NCBI GenBank assembly: GCA_016708785.1
Contig: JADJFC010000005.1
Coordinates: 124,001 to 188,000, forward strand
Source of the DNA: Bacteroidota bacterium
GTDB lineage: Bacteria; Bacteroidota; Bacteroidia; AKYH767-A; 2013-40CM-41-45
Length of the DNA stretch: 64,000 nucleotides
Reading direction: 5' to 3'
Shown: piece by piece, positions 49,099 to 59,133 of the stretch
Position numbering within the stretch: position 1 is the first letter of the stretch
Layout of the letters: each line of letters begins with the position of its first letter
The notes under the pieces: generated by a model
What the model was told of the DNA's origin: nothing
What the model saw: only the letters and a program-made list of their open reading frames with translations
The model's database searches: none
Made by a program: the position numbers and the translations under genes

Positions 49099-51455
49099 TA
49101 TCTTGAGAACAACATTTTTGTTGTGCACGTCTGTGTGCCATCTTCGTTCGAAACATAAACAATGTAAACTCCTGTCTGTGCTCGTTCTCCTTTATAGTTC
49201 ATTCCATTCCATGTTGCAAGTCCGCCATTGGCTTTTGTGTGAAAGACAATATTTCCGGCAACGTCAGTAATTTTTACATCAGCATTATTGATAAGGCCCT
49301 TGATAGCGATTGGTCCATTATAATTATGCAAAACCGGATTTGGGAAAACTAAATAGTCCTCACAGGTTTCACCACCTTCTGTTGCATCACCTTGATAACT
49401 GATCAATCCTTTGTCTGTGCCAATGAAAACTTCACCGGTTACATCATTGACAGCTATATCAGTGATGTTATTCGAAGGCAATGGTGAATTTTCTGTATTA
49501 AAATTAAGCAACTGTTTTGTTCCGTCAGCTGACATTAAAAATAATCCGCCGTTAGCAGTGCCAAACCATTTTCTATTTGCTGCATCAATGGCAATAGCGT
49601 TTACATTTTCAGTTTCCAAAAGATATTGAGCGTATCCATCTTGTTCAATGATCACTTTTTGTGCGTCATAGTTTGTTCCATCAAAAACACTTCCCGGATT
49701 ATAAACTACGGCAACGCCTTGATTGGTTCCTATCCAGATGGCTCCGTCTTTATCTTTTGCAAGTGAACGAACGAAGAGATCAGGTAGGTTGCCGTAGTTT
49801 TTCAAATTGGTGTATTGTTTGAATTTCAATCCTGAATTAGAAGATAAACTTGCTTCCTTCACAACAAATAATCCGGCTCCGTTACTGGCACCTTTGTGTC
49901 CGATGAACCATTTTTGTCCATAATCATCTACAACCGGCTTGAAGCATACAACATCGATCAGCCCCGGATCGGGTAGCTGATAAGTGAACCATCCTCCGCT
50001 GGCACGTTTCACCGTCAATGCAGAAATTGTGTAACCTGTAACAGCCCATAAATTGCCGTCATCATCGAATGTCAATCCACCAACTCTGATATCATTCGAA
50101 TCAGAAACTGTAACTTGAGAAATCGTACTGTTCAGTGTGTTGTAAATGCGAACACCTTTATCATTTTGATATTCCAGAATTCCGGCACCATAACTCGCAA
50201 CAAAAACATGCTCCGGGTCATTTGGATCAATTGCAACACTGCTAACTGCCGGGGAAGAAATTCTACAAGCGGCATCATAAACAGAATCGCTTTCACGATT
50301 AAAAGTTTTCCAGTTGCCATCAGCAAAACGGTAGATGCCATTCTTAATATCAAAAAATGCTTTGTCACCATCAATAGAACCCGAAGCAACCCATACTTTA
50401 TTTTTCAAAGCTTGCATACTGTAAACGGCTTCTGCACCCGGACCATTTGGATAGATCTTGTGATAAGTGTTGTCAGGAAATTTTCCATACAAACCATTTC
50501 TGAAATCAGCGACCCAGAAATATCCATCTGCATCTAAAAAACCTTTTCTGAAATCAAGATTATCACCACTGAAAATGTCTATTTCATCGTATTTGTTTCC
50601 TAATGCATCATATACTGCCAAACGATAGCCATTGCGATAAACAATTTTACCATTGTGATCATCTACGTAAGCACCTTTGTAATCCTCATTGATAAAATAA
50701 AACCATGAACTTCCGTCATACATGAATACAGAGTCTTTCTCCGTCGCTGCATTTGTTTTTACGATAACAAATTTATTATCGACTACAGCAGCAGAAGTAT
50801 AATTTGCATTTGGTTCAACCAGTGTGAGGTCTTTTGCCCAGGCATTGAAATTAAAGATTGCCGGATCATAAAAATAAGCTTTGTAAACACCTGTTTCAGT
50901 TGTTGCGATAATGTCGGTGCCATTGAAAGCAACATCCATAACATTTAAATTGCTACTGTTTGGTCCGATGAAATAGGTGTCTTTGACTTCCTGTTTTTGG
51001 AGGTCAATAATAACAATGCCAAATTCACAACCTAAATAAGCCAAGCCATTGATGAAAGTGATACTGTTGATCTTTTTCCCGCCAACAATACTTTTCTGTT
51101 TGATGTCAGGTAAGTTGATGATCGTTTTGTCGGGAAGAATAATATCAATATTGGAATTAAGGTAAGTGATCATCAGAATTTTTGTTGTCTGATCGAAGCG
51201 GATATTGGAGATCTCATTATCGGAAAGTCCGTTCAGCGTAGTAAAGAAATCAAATTCCCCACTTGATTTCTCGTAGCTGAACATGCCGAACTGAGTAGCA
51301 CAATATATTTTCCCCTGATAATCTTCAGCAACTTGAATTCCTTTGTTGTAAGGAATGTGCATTCTCCAGTTTCCAAGTGAAACCGGATCGATTTGAGCAG
51401 AAGCGGATAAGAAAACCAGAAAGGTTACAAGTGTTAAGAGGAGATTTTTTTTCAT
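49098..51455 (-). CDS. porZ: T9SS attachment-complex protein PorZ
   Basis: 785 residues: signal peptide MKKNLLLTLVTFLVFLSASA, then the PorZ N-terminal propeller opening LGNWRMHIPYNKGIQVAED, YCATQFGMFSYEKSSGEFDF, LNGLSDNEISNI and YLNSNIDIILPD. More propeller blades follow with NKVWVASG, DKDGAIWIGTNQGV and DAANRKWFGTANGG. The tail begins LVFPNPVLHN and ends GVYIVYVSNE, a T9SS type A domain. PorZ works with PorU at the cell surface to cleave sorting tails and attach A-LPS to cargo. The coupling to recO recalls other Bacteroidota genomes. Confidence 0.88.
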   Translation of the reverse strand: MKKNLLLTLVTFLVFLSASAQIDPVSLGNWRMHIPYNKGIQVAEDYQGKIYCATQFGMFSYEKSSGEFDFFTTLNGLSDNEISNIRFDQTTKILMITYLNSNIDIILPDKTIINLPDIKQKSIVGGKKINSITFINGLAYLGCEFGIVIIDLQKQEVKDTYFIGPNSSNLNVMDVAFNGTDIIATTETGVYKAYFYDPAIFNFNAWAKDLTLVEPNANYTSAAVVDNKFVIVKTNAATEKDSVFMYDGSSWFYFINEDYKGAYVDDHNGKIVYRNGYRLAVYDALGNKYDEIDIFSGDNLDFRKGFLDADGYFWVADFRNGLYGKFPDNTYHKIYPNGPGAEAVYSMQALKNKVWVASGSIDGDKAFFDIKNGIYRFADGNWKTFNRESDSVYDAACRISSPAVSSVAIDPNDPEHVFVASYGAGILEYQNDKGVRIYNTLNSTISQVTVSDSNDIRVGGLTFDDDGNLWAVTGYTISALTVKRASGGWFTYQLPDPGLIDVVCFKPVVDDYGQKWFIGHKGASNGAGLFVVKEASLSSNSGLKFKQYTNLKNYGNLPDLFVRSLAKDKDGAIWIGTNQGVAVVYNPGSVFDGTNYDAQKVIIEQDGYAQYLLETENVNAIAIDAANRKWFGTANGGLFLMSADGTKQLLNFNTENSPLPSNNITDIAVNDVTGEVFIGTDKGLISYQGDATEGGETCEDYLVFPNPVLHNYNGPIAIKGLINNADVKITDVAGNIVFHTKANGGLATWNGMNYKGERAQTGVYIVYVSNEDGTQTCTTKMLFSR

Positions 51456-51787
51456 AGGTAGACAAGAATATCTGAAAACGGCAGAATAAACGAATTATTG
51501 TAATTCCGGTTGGGTTTTCAGAAGATTCAAAGTTAGGGAAAAATTTGACCGATTTCGATATGGAATCCCACTCGAACCAATTGGTTTCTAGCTGCAAACA
51601 TTAGTCCCATAGGGACGACCTATCGGTAAGAGAGAAGGAGTCGCAGTAAAGCGAGTCCCATAGGGACGATCTATCGGTAAGGGAGGCGGAGTCGCTGTAA
51701 AGCGAGTCCCATAGGGACGATCTATCGGTAAGGGAGAATGAGTAGCTGTAAAGCTAGTCCTGTAGGTACGGTCTATCGGTGTCACCG
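51456..51787. other. Gap holding the 51-bp minisatellite
   Basis: About 330 bp between porZ and a glycosyltransferase gene on the same strand. The first 145 bp include the presumed porZ promoter and no obvious feature. The rest is the minisatellite. Confidence 0.5.
51603..51785. repeat. 51-bp minisatellite, about 3.6 units
   Basis: Units start at 51603, 51654, 51705 and 51756, each exactly 51 bp apart. A unit opens AGTCCCATAGGGACGATCT, where GTCCC/GGGAC is a small palindrome, then ATCGGTAAGGGA and a variable end GTCGCTGTAAAGCG. The fourth unit is truncated and most diverged (GTCCTGTAGGTAC). On the minus strand each unit is 17 codons without a stop. Confidence 0.9.
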
Positions 51788-52960
51788 CTACAAAATAACC
51801 TTTGCCCCTTGCCCTTTAACCTCAATACAATTCACCACTTCCTCAAAAACCTCCTCAACCCCAATCCCCTTCATGCAAATATTGTCCCCGCCGCATGGTG
51901 GTTTAATGTGATCGTGTACACATGGACTACATGAAACTTTTTTGTAGACAGAAGTAGCATTTTTATGATTCCCGAATTGAAGTGGGGAAGCGGGACCGAA
52001 AAGTGCAAGTGTCCTGCATTTCATGGCAAATGATAAATGCATCGGGCCGGTGTCGTTAGTGATCATTAATTTTGTGCCGCTGATCAATGCGATCAATTCA
52101 TCAATTGACAACTTGCCTGCTGTATTGACAATTGACTTTTGAAGTGAAGGATTAATACCTGCAAGAATATTGTTTACGTAATTACTTTCAGCACTTGAAC
52201 CAATGAGGACAATCTTGTTTTCCGGATAAGCATAAACGATTTTGTTTATCAATTCAGAAAAATTCTCTTGCGGCCAACGGCGTTCAATTCTGAGATCGGA
52301 TGCATTTGGGTTTACAACAATGTAGTCGCCCGAAATCTCTAAATTTTTGAGCAGAAATTTTAATTTGATTGTGTCAACAGCAAATGAATAAAGCTCATGA
52401 ATGATTTTCTGCGAATTAAAAGCTTTGCACATTTCAAGATACGATTCAGAAACCGGTCGGTCGGTATGCAATTGAAATGTTGAAGTATAAATGTTTTGAG
52501 CTTTGGCGCCGTCTTTGGTTAATCCGAATTTCAATCGTGCATTACTGACGATCGTAAAGATCTTGCTGAAATTAGAATACACCTCAAGATCAACGAAGAG
52601 ATCGATTCTTTTTGAAAGGAGAAGTCTGATACAAGAAAGAGTTGAAATGATAGTAGAAAAAAGCGATTGGTCATTGATGATTATCGATTCATCAATTAAT
52701 TATATCTGGCCGATGAAATTTTTATTTGCAATAGAAGAAAGGTAGATAATTCTGCAATCCGGAAATTGCTTTTAAGGTTTGCAGGAGAGGTGTAGATTGA
52801 ACAATGCTTCCCATTCCAAGAAACTTGCATACGACAATTGTTTTAGGGGACCATTATTCTGACTTTTTCTGAAATTGAAAATACGAGAGAGATTTTTCAA
52901 CACAAAAACAACAAAGCCACCTGCGTAGTTGTCGATGATAACGTTTGTCGATGTTTTCAT
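51788..52960 (-). CDS. Glycosyltransferase family 9 (heptosyltransferase-like), frameshifted N-terminal half
   Basis: The last 264 residues are one clean frame with the GT9 core: YIVVNPNASDLRIERRWP, IVLIGSSAE, and MITNDTGPMHLSFAM followed by LALFGPASPLQFG. The N-terminal third (52960-52580) is in pieces: MKTSTNVIIDNYAGGFVVFV, then in another frame TIVVCKFLGMGSIVQSTPLL, then IIYLSSIANKNF. At least three indels are needed. The ATG at 52960 overlaps the upstream stop as ATGA. Such enzymes add heptose or related sugars to LPS-type glycans. Confidence 0.78.
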
Positions 52961-54390
52961 TGACGATCTTCTGTTTTCATTTTCAAAAGAAGAAAGCGGT
53001 CCACTTTGTAGATCGTATCATAATCTGATTTGTTGATAATAAGAAAATCCTGAAGGCTTTGGTTGAAAGCACCTGATCGTTCATCAGCATATAGAATATA
53101 ATCACACTGTAGTTTTTTGAGAATAGCCAGATTTTCCTGTTCACTCTTATGCTGAATCAAGAAGGTGGATTTTCTTTCTGCATACAAATTCAAAGCTCTT
53201 GCTCTGGAGAAAAGGATTATAGCATTTTCCGGAGTATTCGTTCGTATATGATTCAATGCAGAATGTGCATCGGTTGAATAAGGTCCATCCGGTGTCGATA
53301 ATGAAAAGAACATCCGTAAGGATAAGAGCATAGAAACTGAAAAAATGATTGTCAATAGCTGAAACGATTTCTCTTTTGATGTAATAAACTGATAAATCGT
53401 CTGAATACCTTTACCAGATAAATGATCAGAAACGGAAGAACAGGATAAATGAATCGCAGTCCGGATGAAGCATATGGATAGATTATAATTAGTAGAAGAT
53501 AAAAGATAAAGAACCATTCGGCCAAGGCGCCTTCTTTGAATTTTTTATAGAATCCGGTTATGAGAATAATGATGAGAATGATCGTCCAAAGAGTTGATTG
53601 CAACGGAGGAAAAATTGCCTCAGCCATTTTTTTGGAAGAAGCCAAAGAAATTGGAAGGAAGCATTAGACGGTTCGAGTCAAACTGGCCGGCATAAAATCC
53701 GATGAAATTTCGCAGGTCAATTTCATAAAGTACCACATTCAAAAGGTAAAAAACAGTCGCAGCCAAAGCAGTAAAAATAGTACTGTCCAGCAATCGTTTT
53801 TTTACAGGAATTAGTCTTTGAGTGAACAAATGCCAGCCCCAAATTGCAGGCAAAATAACGATACCTGAGAACCGAACCGAGATCATTAATCCGGCTAAAA
53901 GACCGCCCAACACAAACGATTTTCTAGTATCCGATTTGATCATTAAAAGTATTGAAATCAGGAGGAATGTGAACGGAAATTCCGACAAAATCTCTTTTTT
54001 CAGTACTAATGAAATGAGGTTATAAGCAAAGAATATTGCCATCAAAAAGCAATATCTAACATCAAAAGTCTTTTTTAGATAATCAAAAAGGAGTAAAACC
54101 GAAAGGATGATAAAGATTGAATTCAGGAATAAATAAGGAGGAATATAAAGCCCAAACGATTTGAAAAGCGGGGCCAAAAGGACAGGAAAACCGACCGGAT
54201 AAGCGACAATGGCATACGGCAATTCGCCTTCAGCAAAGACGAGTTCATGATTGGTTTGTGGATGGCCCTCGACCAGGTTACGAGCCTGAAGTAAATACTG
54301 CGAAAAATCGTCGCCCCAATCATGGGAATTCGAGATCCCTATCAGGAGTAAAGGCAGTAAAAGTAGAAGAAGAAGGAGCCGATTTTTCAT
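52957..54390 (-). CDS. GT-C-type membrane glycosyltransferase (two frameshifts)
   Basis: About 477 residues with many hydrophobic helices. The N-terminal SHDWGDDFSQYLLQARNL holds the acidic pair in the first periplasmic loop expected of dolichyl/undecaprenyl-phosphate sugar transferases (PMT/ArnT-like). Breaks: a seven-T run at 53627-53633 (coding A), where six give FGFFQKMAEAIFPP, and another near 53355-53375. The C-terminal part is a soluble domain with FSRARALNLYAERKS. It uses a lipid-linked sugar as donor at the periplasmic face. It is translationally coupled to the GT9 gene. Confidence 0.72.
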
Positions 54391-54517
54391 GTGTTTCGGC
54401 TGGAAAGATAGGGTAAAAAAATGTTTTCAATTTCCCTGAAAAGTGTACTTGAAGTCAACAAAAGAAGGGTGTGTTGAAATGACTAAAAACGTACATTTGC
54501 AGGGCAAACAAAAAGCA

Positions 54518-55471
54518 ATGAAAGAATCAGTTTTAGTAATAGGCGCCAAAGGGCAGATCGGATCAGAATTAGTCGAAGAGCTTCGTCGGATCTATGGCGA
54601 TTCAAATGTGATTGCAACAGACATCAAAATGCCTTCGGATGAATTCCTGAACAGCGGACCATTCTATCAGTTGGACGTTTTGGATTTTCCAAAGGTTTCT
54701 GAGATCATCCGCAAGCACAATGTGAAACAGGTTTACCTTCTTGCTGCATTGCTTAGCGCAACTGCCGAACAAAAAGTGAAATCGGCGTGGCGTTTGAACA
54801 TGGAAGGATTGCTGGGAACCCTTGAACTGGCTCGTGAGGAGAAATTCAAATTGTTCTGGCCTAGTTCAATTGCCGTTTTCGGTCCGAATACGCCTAGAGA
54901 AAATACGCCTCAATTCACCATCACAGAACCATCGACCGTTTATGGAATCAGCAAACTTGCAGGGGAAAGATGGTGTGAATACTATTTCGAGAAATTCAAC
55001 GTCGACGTTCGTTCGATCCGTTATCCGGGATTGATCGGTTATAAATCAGAGCCGGGCGGAGGAACAACTGATTATGCTGTTCACATTTTCCACGAAGCGA
55101 TCAAAAACAAGACCTACGAATGTTTCCTTTCAGAAAATACAGAATTGCCGATGATGTATATGCACGATGCACTTCGCGCTACGATCGGATTGATGGATGC
55201 TTCCGCAGATCAGGTAAAGATCCGTTCTTCATACAATGTTGGAGCGATCAGCTTTACTCCAAAACAACTGGCAGCAGAGATCCGCAAACACATTCCTGAT
55301 TTTACAATTTCATACAAGCCTGATGTCAGACAACAATATGCCGACTCATGGCCAAAGAGTATCGATGACAGTCACGCTAGAAAAGACTGGAACTGGAAGC
55401 CTGAATTCGATTTGAAAGGCATGACTGAAGATATGTTGAGTCACATTCAGGCTATGGTTCAGCATCATTAA
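54518..55471 (+). CDS. L-threonine 3-dehydrogenase, epimerase (SDR) type
   Basis: Start at 54518 (MKESVLVIGAKGQIGSELVE), where the Rossmann motif GAKGQIG begins the protein; the 54443 start adds 25 residues with no family support. 317 residues of an extended SDR. SSIAVFGPNTP, VYGISKLAGERW (catalytic Tyr and Lys), YPGLIGYKSEPGGGTTDYAV and ELPMMYMHDALRA closely follow the UDP-galactose-epimerase-like threonine dehydrogenases known in Flavobacterium and related bacteria. The product 2-amino-3-oxobutyrate goes to glycine through the ligase (kbl), which is not in this window. Confidence 0.88.
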   Translation: MKESVLVIGAKGQIGSELVEELRRIYGDSNVIATDIKMPSDEFLNSGPFYQLDVLDFPKVSEIIRKHNVKQVYLLAALLSATAEQKVKSAWRLNMEGLLGTLELAREEKFKLFWPSSIAVFGPNTPRENTPQFTITEPSTVYGISKLAGERWCEYYFEKFNVDVRSIRYPGLIGYKSEPGGGTTDYAVHIFHEAIKNKTYECFLSENTELPMMYMHDALRATIGLMDASADQVKIRSSYNVGAISFTPKQLAAEIRKHIPDFTISYKPDVRQQYADSWPKSIDDSHARKDWNWKPEFDLKGMTEDMLSHIQAMVQHH

Positions 55472-55566
55472 TCATTTGTTTATCGCTTTACGTTTATCGT
55501 TTTAAGTAAGGCTAGATAAAAGTTAACACTTTCGAAAAACGAAAAACGATTAGCGAAAAACGAATT
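55471..55566. repeat. Inverted heptamer arrays between threonine dehydrogenase gene and cysS
   Basis: Near the stop the plus strand steps through TCGCTTT, ACGTTTA, TCGTTTT in 7-base phase. Before cysS it reads CGAAAAA, CGAAAAA, CGATTAG, CGAAAAA, CGAATTA, with the last unit entering the cysS ATG. The two are inverted with respect to each other. Confidence 0.65.
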
Positions 55567-57054
55567 ATGCCTTTAAAAATATATAACACCCTTACCCGAG
55601 AAAAAGAAATTTTCGAACCCATAACTCCTGAGTATGTCGGAATGTATGTGTGTGGCCCTACAGTTTATAGTGATGTTCATCTGGGAAATTGCCGTACGTT
55701 TATTTCATTCGATATCATTTACCGGTACTTGAAGTATCTTGGTTATAAAGTCCGTTATGTTCGCAACATTACTGATGCCGGTCATCTTGAAGGTGATCGC
55801 GATGAAGGTGACGATAAGTTTGCAAAGAAAGCGAGACTTGAACAAGTGGAACCGATGGAGATCGTTCAGAAATATACGGTCGGATTTCATCAAGTGATGG
55901 ATCTGTTCAATAACATGCCGCCGTCAATTGAACCAACGGCAACAGGTCATATTCTAGAGCAGATCGAAATGACAAAGCAGATCATTGCAAATGGTTATGC
56001 CTATGAAGTAAATGATACGATCTATTTTGACGTAGAAAAATACAACAAAGAAAAACCATATGGCATTCTTACTAATCGCAAACTTGAAGACCTGTTAGAA
56101 GGAACAAGAGATCTCGATGGACAGGATGAAAAACGTGGTCGATTAGATTTTGCATTGTGGATCAAAGCAAAGCCTGAGCATTTAATGCAATGGCCTAGTC
56201 CATGGGGAATGGGATTCCCGGGTTGGCATATTGAATGTTCTGCAATGAGTGAAAAGTATCTCGGCAAACAATTCGATATTCACGGCGGAGGAATGGACTT
56301 AGCAGCAACTCATCACACAAATGAGATCGCACAAAGTGAAGCATGTTATCATACAAGTCCTGCGAAATACTGGATGCATACCAATATGCTAACAGTAAAC
56401 GGAACACGAATGAGTAAATCTTTGGGCAATGGATTTTTACCCGGAGAATTATTTACCGGCGATCATCCATTACTTGAAAAAGCGTATTCGCCAATGACGG
56501 TTCGTTTCTTTATGTTGCAGACACATTACAGAAGTACACTTGATTTCAGTAATGAAGCATTGCAGGCATCGGAAAAAGGATTGAAACGTTTATGGGATGC
56601 ATATGAATTGCTGCAAAATTTCGACACGACAAATTCTACTGCTTCTGATAACGAACTTGAAACAAAAGTTGCAAAACTGATTCAAGGGTTTGATGAAAGT
56701 ATGAATGATGATTTCAATACAGCAAAAGTTGTAGCGAATATGTTTGAATTAGTTCCTGTGATCAATTCGATCAAAGATGGCATCATCAATATCAATGCAC
56801 TATCCGGAAGCACGATTCAATTGCTAAAAGAAAAATTCAAATCTTATTTAGAAGATGTCTTCGGATTAAAAGTTGAGTCAGTTACGTCTGACGGGAAATT
56901 ACCCGGCGTAATTCAATTGCTCATCGACATCCGCAAAGAAGCCAAAGCCAAAAAAGATTTCGCCACCAGTGATAAGATCCGAAACCAATTGCTTGAACTG
57001 AATATACAGTTGAAGGATGAGAAGAATGGGGAAGTTTCGTGGACCGCATCTTAA
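55567..57054 (+). CDS. cysS: Cysteinyl-tRNA synthetase
   Basis: 495 residues, intact. YVCGPTVYSDVHLGNCRTF carries a zinc cysteine and the HIGH box (HLGN). HIECSAMSEKYLG and HHTNEIAQSEA give further zinc ligands, and RMSKSLGN is the KMSKS box. The C-terminal region is an anticodon-binding DALR-like bundle ending in KDFATSDKIRNQLLEL. It charges tRNA-Cys. Length and motifs match the class Ia family. Confidence 0.97.
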   Translation: MPLKIYNTLTREKEIFEPITPEYVGMYVCGPTVYSDVHLGNCRTFISFDIIYRYLKYLGYKVRYVRNITDAGHLEGDRDEGDDKFAKKARLEQVEPMEIVQKYTVGFHQVMDLFNNMPPSIEPTATGHILEQIEMTKQIIANGYAYEVNDTIYFDVEKYNKEKPYGILTNRKLEDLLEGTRDLDGQDEKRGRLDFALWIKAKPEHLMQWPSPWGMGFPGWHIECSAMSEKYLGKQFDIHGGGMDLAATHHTNEIAQSEACYHTSPAKYWMHTNMLTVNGTRMSKSLGNGFLPGELFTGDHPLLEKAYSPMTVRFFMLQTHYRSTLDFSNEALQASEKGLKRLWDAYELLQNFDTTNSTASDNELETKVAKLIQGFDESMNDDFNTAKVVANMFELVPVINSIKDGIININALSGSTIQLLKEKFKSYLEDVFGLKVESVTSDGKLPGVIQLLIDIRKEAKAKKDFATSDKIRNQLLELNIQLKDEKNGEVSWTAS

Positions 57055-57057
57055 TAT

Positions 57058-57158
57058 AAAAACACAAGAACACAAGTTCACAACAGGACACGGAATTTGT
57101 GATTATGAGAATATCAAACATTCCGTGGCCTTTTGTGAACTTGTGTTCTTAGTGTTTA
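57058..57158. repeat. Long inverted repeat after cysS
   Basis: Left arm AAACACAAGAACACAAGTTC...CACGGAAT pairs with ATTCCGTG...GAACTTGTGTTCTTAGTGTTT around an AT-rich centre. The wording matches the inverted repeat at 13832-13946. It lies between two co-directional genes. Confidence 0.75.
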
Positions 57159-57200
57159 AAAAATCAAAGTTTTACATTAGTCAACAGTACTAATTAGCCA

Positions 57201-58180
57201 ATGAAAATACTCCAAATATCCTTCCTGATTTTTTTTCTTTTTTCCTGCAATTCAAAAACAGAAAACCTGTCGAAACTCCCGTAGTGAATAATACCCCTCA
57301 AATAACAGTCCCGGAATTCATCGCTGACTCAGCATATGCCTTCGTAAAAGCCCAATGCGATTTTGGCCCACGCGTTCCGAATTCAAAAGCACATATTGCC
57401 TGCGGCGATTACCTCATCGAAAAATGCAATCCTGGGCCGATACCGTCATCGTTCAAAAAGGAATTGTAATTGCATACGATGGAACAAAATTAAATTTCAG
57501 AAACATCATTTCATCATTTAATCCGCAAGCAAAGAACAGAGTGTTGTTGTTTGCACATTGGGATACTCGCCCATGGGCCGATAAAGACATCAACGATAAA
57601 GACAAACCAATTCTCGGTGCTGATGACGGTGGAAGTGGAGTTGGAGTATTAATGGAAATCGCGCGACAGTTGAAGTTGAATAAAATTGAGATCGGTGTCG
57701 ACATTGCATTCTTCGATGCAGAAGACTGGGGAAAAGAAGGCGGCGGACCGGAGTCGGAAGACAGCTATGCATTAGGCACACAATACTGGACGAAGAATCT
57801 GCATGTAAAAGATTACACTGCTAACTATGGAATCTTACTGGATATGGTAGGAGCAAAGAATGCGCAATTCCGCTTCGAAGGATTGTCATATGAACGAGCG
57901 GGGTCTGTAGTGCAAAATGTATGGAATACTGCAAACTCTCGGCTACAGTAATTATTTTATTCATCAGGATGGTGGCTGGGTGACAGATGATCATGTTTAT
58001 GTAAACAATATCGGTATTCCCTCCATCGATATCATTCACAGTGATCTTTCAAGTCGCAATGGTTTCCCTCCGCATTGGCATACACATGCTGATAATATGG
58101 ATGTGATCGATACGAATACGTTGCGGGCTGTGGGGCAAACTTTACTTGCTGTCCTCTTTAAGGAAAAAGTTTCGCTTTGA
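57201..58180 (+). CDS. M28-family glutaminyl-peptide cyclotransferase-like lipoprotein (three frameshifts)
   Basis: Start at 57201: MKILQISFLIFFLFSCNSK is a lipoprotein signal. Three single-base losses are inferred: in the A-run near 57260, at about 57430 (TGCAATCCTGG for TGCAAATCCTGG), and near 57940. Joined, the frame gives about 326 residues with AHWDTRPWAD, ADDGGSGVGVLMEIARQL, the acidic pair in FFDAEDWG, and the final zinc histidine region HTHADNMDVID. This is the M28 glutaminyl cyclase pattern. Such enzymes turn N-terminal Gln of exported proteins into pyroglutamate. Aminopeptidase activity remains an alternative. Confidence 0.82.
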
Positions 58181-58187
58181 TTTTTTT

Positions 58188-58267
58188 TTAACAAAGAGAA
58201 CATGGAGAAAAAAAGGGAGAAAATAGAGGCAAATCTTTTTCTCCCTTTTTTCTGTGCTTTGTGTTAA
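58188..58267. repeat. Inverted repeat between convergent genes, terminator-like
   Basis: TTAACAAAG...AGAAAAAAAGGGAGAAAA pairs with TTTTTCTCCCTTTTTTCT...CTTTGTGTTAA. Its A/T-rich arms and position, 8 bp after the cyclase stop and 24 bp before the end of a minus-strand gene, suit a bidirectional terminator. Confidence 0.7.
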
Positions 58268-58290
58268 TTTTTTTGACCACTTAAATAATT

Positions 58291-58926
58291 TTAATTGAAA
58301 GTAATCTTTTTCAGTACCTCAATTATTTCATCTTCTTGCGCCTTATTTTCGAATCCAACAACAATAGTCAGACTAAAACCATTTATTATAGTTGAAGAAG
58401 TGACTTTGGTCAATTCGTGCTTTAAGATCAGATTTTTTTCTCTGACTGCATAAAATTCTTTCGAACCTATACTTGTTTTTTTTATATCGTTAATTTTATA
58501 AGGATAATTTCTGAAACTCATATTTAATGTATTAGGTGCGATTAGATAATCTTTTCCGGTTTTAATTTGAGGAGTATTTTTTAAATTTTCCGCCATTAGG
58601 AAAATTGATGGCAATGAAGGTTCGGTCTCAGTTGCCAGGTGTTTAGTTGCATAAAATAATATAGCATGGGTTACTTCTTGATCCTTTACTATTGGCTTGG
58701 TTTTTTTATCGCCATTAGTTTGTTCATGATGCCTCATGTTGTAGATTATTTCTAATTGTTTTTTATCAGCAATCTGCCAGTCATTAGGAACTGTCAGACT
58801 TAAACCTAGAAAATGGTTTTTATATTGATGACCTTCTACAATTCCATGGTCGAAATTGTTATTTGAATTTTGAAAACTCAAAAAAAAGAAAGTTATAATC
58901 AGAATAAGAGAATAATTCTTTTTCAT
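58291..58926 (-). CDS. Exported protein of unknown function
   Basis: 211 residues with a signal peptide (MKKNYSLILIITFFFLSFQ). The body opens YKNHFLGLSLTVPNDWQIADK, a YxNxxxGLSxxxPxxW pattern of secreted lipoprotein-like beta-sandwiches, and ends with VVGFENKAQEDEIIEVLKK, similar to the ends of PsbP-like proteins. No cysteine follows the signal cleavage area. It is markedly AT-rich. Confidence 0.6.
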   Translation of the reverse strand: MKKNYSLILIITFFFLSFQNSNNNFDHGIVEGHQYKNHFLGLSLTVPNDWQIADKKQLEIIYNMRHHEQTNGDKKTKPIVKDQEVTHAILFYATKHLATETEPSLPSIFLMAENLKNTPQIKTGKDYLIAPNTLNMSFRNYPYKINDIKKTSIGSKEFYAVREKNLILKHELTKVTSSTIINGFSLTIVVGFENKAQEDEIIEVLKKITFN

Positions 58927-59133
58927 TATTAATTTTAGTGCTAGTTGAGTAATAGTGTATCATCAAAACATTTTTTTATTTTGACGATATGCCTCAAATG
59001 ACAATTAGTGTCCACAAGAATTTCGTGCTGTTTCCTAAAATAATTGTCGTATTTCGAATTGGGAAAATTTTCTGTTAGAGTATTATCAGTTAATTTTCTA
59101 TAAGTTTTGAAAAATCTTTTGCTTCGATTCTTT

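Noticed and set aside
51603..51785. Regularly spaced units resembling a CRISPR array
   Set aside because: The whole 51-bp unit repeats, including what would be the spacers; there are fewer than four units and no cas genes. It is a minisatellite.
51588..51785. Minus-strand open frame of 65 residues with 17-residue repeats, starting at a GTG next to the GT9 stop
   Set aside because: It exists only because the 51-bp unit is a multiple of three without a stop in this frame. No ribosome site or family evidence.
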